Source: an uncultured Methanomassiliicoccus sp. (GTDB lineage: Archaea; Thermoplasmatota; Thermoplasmata; Methanomassiliicoccales; Methanomassiliicoccaceae). From it: a stretch of 64,000 bases of DNA. The notes under the pieces were generated by a model. The model was not told the origin of the DNA and ran no database searches. It saw only the letters and a program-made list of their open reading frames with translations. The stretch is taken from the NCBI GenBank assembly GCA_944319735.1, contig CALUEU010000001.1, positions 124,001 to 188,000 on the forward strand, given 5' to 3'. This document shows positions 61,518-64,000 of this stretch, piece after piece. Position numbers and translations under genes: made by a program. Each line of letters starts with the position of its first letter. The stretch's first letter is position 1.

Positions 61518-62549
61518 GTGCTAGCCACTTGTCTTAAAGTTCCTCGAGAGAAAGCGGAGTCTATACGTAAAAAACTTATAGAATCCGGTCTGCTGGATGT
61601 TTCATTCAGAATAAAAAGTCAAGATGAATTTATACTAATACCTGTCGTTTCTAAAAATATAGATTGTGAGTATGAAATTGTGGAAGAAGAACTCCAGTCA
61701 CAAGAAAAAGTAGAAACGGACTACAAAAATATTGTAAATATCCCTGCTGATCTGAAAGAACATCTGCCGGCATCATATGATATCATCGGAGAGGTCATCA
61801 TAATCAAACTGGATGATGAGCTCCAGAAATATAAAAAAGAAATCGGCAGTGCTCTGCTGAAAGTCCATCCCAACATCCGCACAGTGGCTGAAGACCGCGG
61901 CGTAAAGGGGGAGCTGCGGGTAAGAGACTTAAATGTGATAGCCGGAGAGGATAAGACAGAAACAATGCATACGGAGCACGGCATAAGATTGCTGCTGGAC
62001 CCGGCCTACGTGTATTTCAATCCAAGGCTGTCGACAGAACGCCATAGAATAGCATCTCTGGTAAAGGATGATGAGATTGTAGTGGATATGTTTGCCGGCG
62101 TCGGACCTTTTTCTGTAATGATTGCCAAATATGCCAAGCCTAAAGTCATATTCTCAATGGATCTTAATCCATATGCAATTGATTACATGAAAAAAAATAT
62201 TGAGATAAATAAAGTAAAAAACATAATCACCCTGGAGGGGGACTCCGGCGCGATGATTCATGATCTTCCGCCTGCTGACAGGATCATAATGAACCTGCCG
62301 CATTCAGCCCACGAATTCTTTTATGATGCTCTCACATGTCTGAATCCAGGCGGAATTATTCATTTCTACACGATCTGCGAGAGAGACTGCGTAGACTCAG
62401 TGTTCATGAAACTCTCTATGCAGGCAAGAAGCATGGGATCCAAGATTGTCATTGATAGACTGGAAGAACTCAAAACATATTCACCGACAATGAGTGTTTA
62501 CAGTGCAGACATTAGATTTTCAGCGCTGGATCTTGTCGAGGACTGGTGA
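61518..62549 (+). CDS. trm5: tRNA (guanine-37-N1)-methyltransferase Trm5
   Basis: This 343-residue enzyme has a D1-like N terminus, a D2 RNA-binding part (EDRGVKGELRVRDLNVIAGEDKTETMHTEHG) and a class I core with DMFAGVGPFSVMIAK (SAM motif I), MDLNPYAID and the NLPHSA catalytic loop. It makes m1G37 and, in archaea, feeds wyosine-type modification. The start is GTG at 61518. It overlaps the convergent dcd gene by 30 bases. Confidence 0.94.
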   Translation: MLATCLKVPREKAESIRKKLIESGLLDVSFRIKSQDEFILIPVVSKNIDCEYEIVEEELQSQEKVETDYKNIVNIPADLKEHLPASYDIIGEVIIIKLDDELQKYKKEIGSALLKVHPNIRTVAEDRGVKGELRVRDLNVIAGEDKTETMHTEHGIRLLLDPAYVYFNPRLSTERHRIASLVKDDEIVVDMFAGVGPFSVMIAKYAKPKVIFSMDLNPYAIDYMKKNIEINKVKNIITLEGDSGAMIHDLPPADRIIMNLPHSAHEFFYDALTCLNPGGIIHFYTICERDCVDSVFMKLSMQARSMGSKIVIDRLEELKTYSPTMSVYSADIRFSALDLVEDW

Positions 62550-63020
62550 AAGAGTTATTCCTTTCTGCCCCTGATAATTTCCACTTCTTTTTTCATAGGA
62601 GATTAAAGCCGGAGAATGCAGGGTTTCAAAAACTATCTGCACAAATCTGTCTGAGATGGAGAGCTCAATTTCATTGTTAGATGCGTTATAACCCATAAAT
62701 GTCAGGGTGCCTTTGAATCCAGCATCCACTTTTCCCAATCCAGCAAGTATTCCTTTTCGAATCCAGGAGGTTCTTAACCATAATTGTGCAGAGATGTAAT
62801 TCGGCAATTCTACTCTTTCAATCGTAGACACGTAAAACATAGTTTTGGGTGGAATCTTTGCTTTCCCATCAGTAACGATTAATCCAGAATCTAGCATGGA
62901 TATCTCAGCAATTCTCAGATCATAGCCGTTTGGTGTTAGAGATCCATCATAAAAATCGCTGATGTTTAATATTCCATTCTGAATGTGAGATAGAATTTCA
63001 TGATCTGGCAAAATGCACAT
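62520..63020 (-). CDS. dcd: dCTP deaminase / dUTPase family protein
   Basis: This 166-residue protein has the trimeric dUTPase-like fold with TPNGYDLRIAE near residue 30, RTSWIRKGIL (the RSS-like motif), AGLGKVDAGFKGTLTFMGYN and a C-terminal GNYQGQKGIT. The conserved Glu/Arg set suggests a dCTP deaminase, which makes dUTP or, in bifunctional forms, dUMP, for thymidylate synthesis. The two activities cannot be separated by sequence here. Its 3-prime end overlaps trm5 by 30 bases. Confidence 0.85.
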   Translation of the reverse strand: MCILPDHEILSHIQNGILNISDFYDGSLTPNGYDLRIAEISMLDSGLIVTDGKAKIPPKTMFYVSTIERVELPNYISAQLWLRTSWIRKGILAGLGKVDAGFKGTLTFMGYNASNNEIELSISDRFVQIVFETLHSPALISYEKRSGNYQGQKGITLSPVLDKIQR

Positions 63021-63087
63021 GATGCCCGAATATACATCTCAAATAAATAGCTCCTCCGAGGATGGATAGAAATATCTGATATGCATT

Positions 63088-64000
63088 ATGGGTCTGAAAT
63101 GTGGCGATATCGTGAGTATTGAAATTCACAAAGTTGAAAAAAGCAGAATCGACGAAGTCGACTTTGATAATTTAGTGTTCGGACATACTTTTTCCGATCA
63201 TATGTTCCAGATGGAGTATCGCAACAATGAATGGGACTCTCCAGCAATTGTTCCTTTTGGAAAGATCGAAGTGTATCCATCACTATCAAGCCTGCATTAT
63301 GGACAAAGCATATTCGAAGGGCTAAAGGCCTTCCGTTCAGCAGATGGGTCTGTAAACATATTCAGATTGGATAAACACATTGCTAGAATGGAAAAATCAT
63401 GCAAGAGGATGTGCATTCCAACTTTAGACAGCGAGCTTTTCAAAGAAGCGGTGATTGAATTAGTCGGGCTGGACAGGCAATGGATACCTAAAGCAAGAGG
63501 ATCTTCGCTATACATAAGGCCGTTCATATTCGCTTCAGAAGATTATATTGGAGTTAGAGTTTCAGAAAAGTATGATTTTTACATACTTACTGGACCTGTT
63601 TCAACATACTTCAAAGAGGGTCTGAGTCCTGTTAAACTGATAACGTCTGAAGGATATGTTAGAGCTGTCCGCGGTGGTCTTGGAGAAGCTAAGACGGCTG
63701 CAAATTATGCTGCATCTCTGCTGCCTGCAATGGAAGCTCAGAAAAGAGGCTTTTCACAAGTGCTGTGGCTAGATGCTCTGGAAGGAAAATACATTGATGA
63801 AGTAGGAACGATGAACATCGCATTCGTCAAAGACGGTGTGTTAGTCACTCCACCGCTTGAAGGTACAATCCTCCCGGGAGTTACGCGTGACAGCGTAATT
63901 CAGATTGCAAAGGATAAAGGCATGAAGGTTGAGGAAAGAAGAATTTCAATCGACGAAGTGATGGAGTCTGTCAAAGACGGAAGCATGACTGAGATCTTTG
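63088..64000 (+). CDS. ilvE: Branched-chain amino acid aminotransferase (runs off window)
   Basis: The open frame from ATG 63088 to the window end gives 304 residues. It has the fold-type IV signature: HYGQSIFEGLKAFRS, LYIRPFIFASED, then GGLGEAKTAANYAAS with the PLP-binding Lys, and VLWLDALEGKYIDEVGTMNIAFV. This matches BCAT of the class that aminates 2-oxo acids of Leu, Ile and Val. The C terminus is beyond the window. A GTG at 63112 is an alternative start. No other ilv genes are seen. Confidence 0.93.
   Translation, partial: MGLKCGDIVSIEIHKVEKSRIDEVDFDNLVFGHTFSDHMFQMEYRNNEWDSPAIVPFGKIEVYPSLSSLHYGQSIFEGLKAFRSADGSVNIFRLDKHIARMEKSCKRMCIPTLDSELFKEAVIELVGLDRQWIPKARGSSLYIRPFIFASEDYIGVRVSEKYDFYILTGPVSTYFKEGLSPVKLITSEGYVRAVRGGLGEAKTAANYAASLLPAMEAQKRGFSQVLWLDALEGKYIDEVGTMNIAFVKDGVLVTPPLEGTILPGVTRDSVIQIAKDKGMKVEERRISIDEVMESVKDGSMTEIF

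Noticed and set aside
1-64000. CRISPR array, IS element or integrase
   Set aside because: No regularly spaced repeat and no transposase- or integrase-like protein was seen in any frame.

Overview
The window comes from an archaeal chromosome. It carries archaeal/eukaryotic-type information genes throughout: aIF1A, RIO1 kinase, a KH-domain Dim2/Pno1 homologue, Pus10, ribosomal protein L21e, RNA polymerase subunit F, family B DNA polymerase, the large subunit of the euryarchaeal PolD, topoisomerase VI A and B, NOG1, a DRG-type GTPase, diphthine synthase, Trm5 and type II methionine aminopeptidase. PolD rules out most Crenarchaeota. Topoisomerase VI together with low GC and the overall gene mix suggests a Thermoplasmatota lineage, most plausibly Methanomassiliicoccales. 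That placement is inference: no methanogenesis gene lies in the window. Many promoters place a TATA box about 26 bases before an ATG, so leaderless transcripts look common.

Layout. 1-2.7 kb: start of threonyl-tRNA synthetase (minus), then a heptose kinase and a GmhA-GmhB fusion. 2.8-5.1 kb: thioredoxin, an SDR oxidoreductase and thioredoxin reductase. 5.1-8.8 kb (minus): two GT4 glycosyltransferases around a membrane protein, then thiD. 8.8-9.2 kb: a gene-free stretch with two strong nested hairpins, and tRNA-Glu. 9.3-17.9 kb: a long plus-strand run for ribosome biogenesis, transcription and replication. 18-25.7 kb: a CBS protein, a two-gene ABC exporter whose ATPase has a one-base deletion in Walker A, a Cys-rich orphan, a ThiF-type protein, an Mrp/ApbC ATPase and a sugar epimerase. 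25.8-30.6 kb: polysaccharide flippase, PRC-barrel protein, ZIP and MntP metal transporters. 30.7-42.6 kb: PolD DP2, NOG1, Nudix, Lrp, a degenerate EF-Tu/SelB-like protein, hemerythrin, XPD helicase, ferredoxin, MBL hydrolase, Sua5 and methionine aminopeptidase.

42.6-48.5 kb is the most accessory-looking part. It begins with a tRNA-Leu(CAA) whose D-loop is interrupted by a 27-base intron with a bulge-helix-bulge fold. It continues with AT-rich orphan and Cys-rich genes, an MFS transporter, a double zinc-finger protein and two short genes (RHH regulator, Cys-rich mini-protein). 48.6-51.4 kb is an iron/cobalamin-type ABC importer. 51.8-64 kb returns to core genes (pyruvoyl PanD, HisS, DRG GTPase, Topo VI, Dph5, Trm5, dCTP deaminase, the start of ilvE) and includes a divergent FtsZ-family protein with a degenerate nucleotide-binding signature.

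The strongest items for follow-up are the tRNA-Leu D-loop intron, the divergent FtsZ-like protein, the Walker A frameshift with a CTG start in the next gene, the pseudo-GTPase elongation-factor relative and the heptose-nucleotide module.
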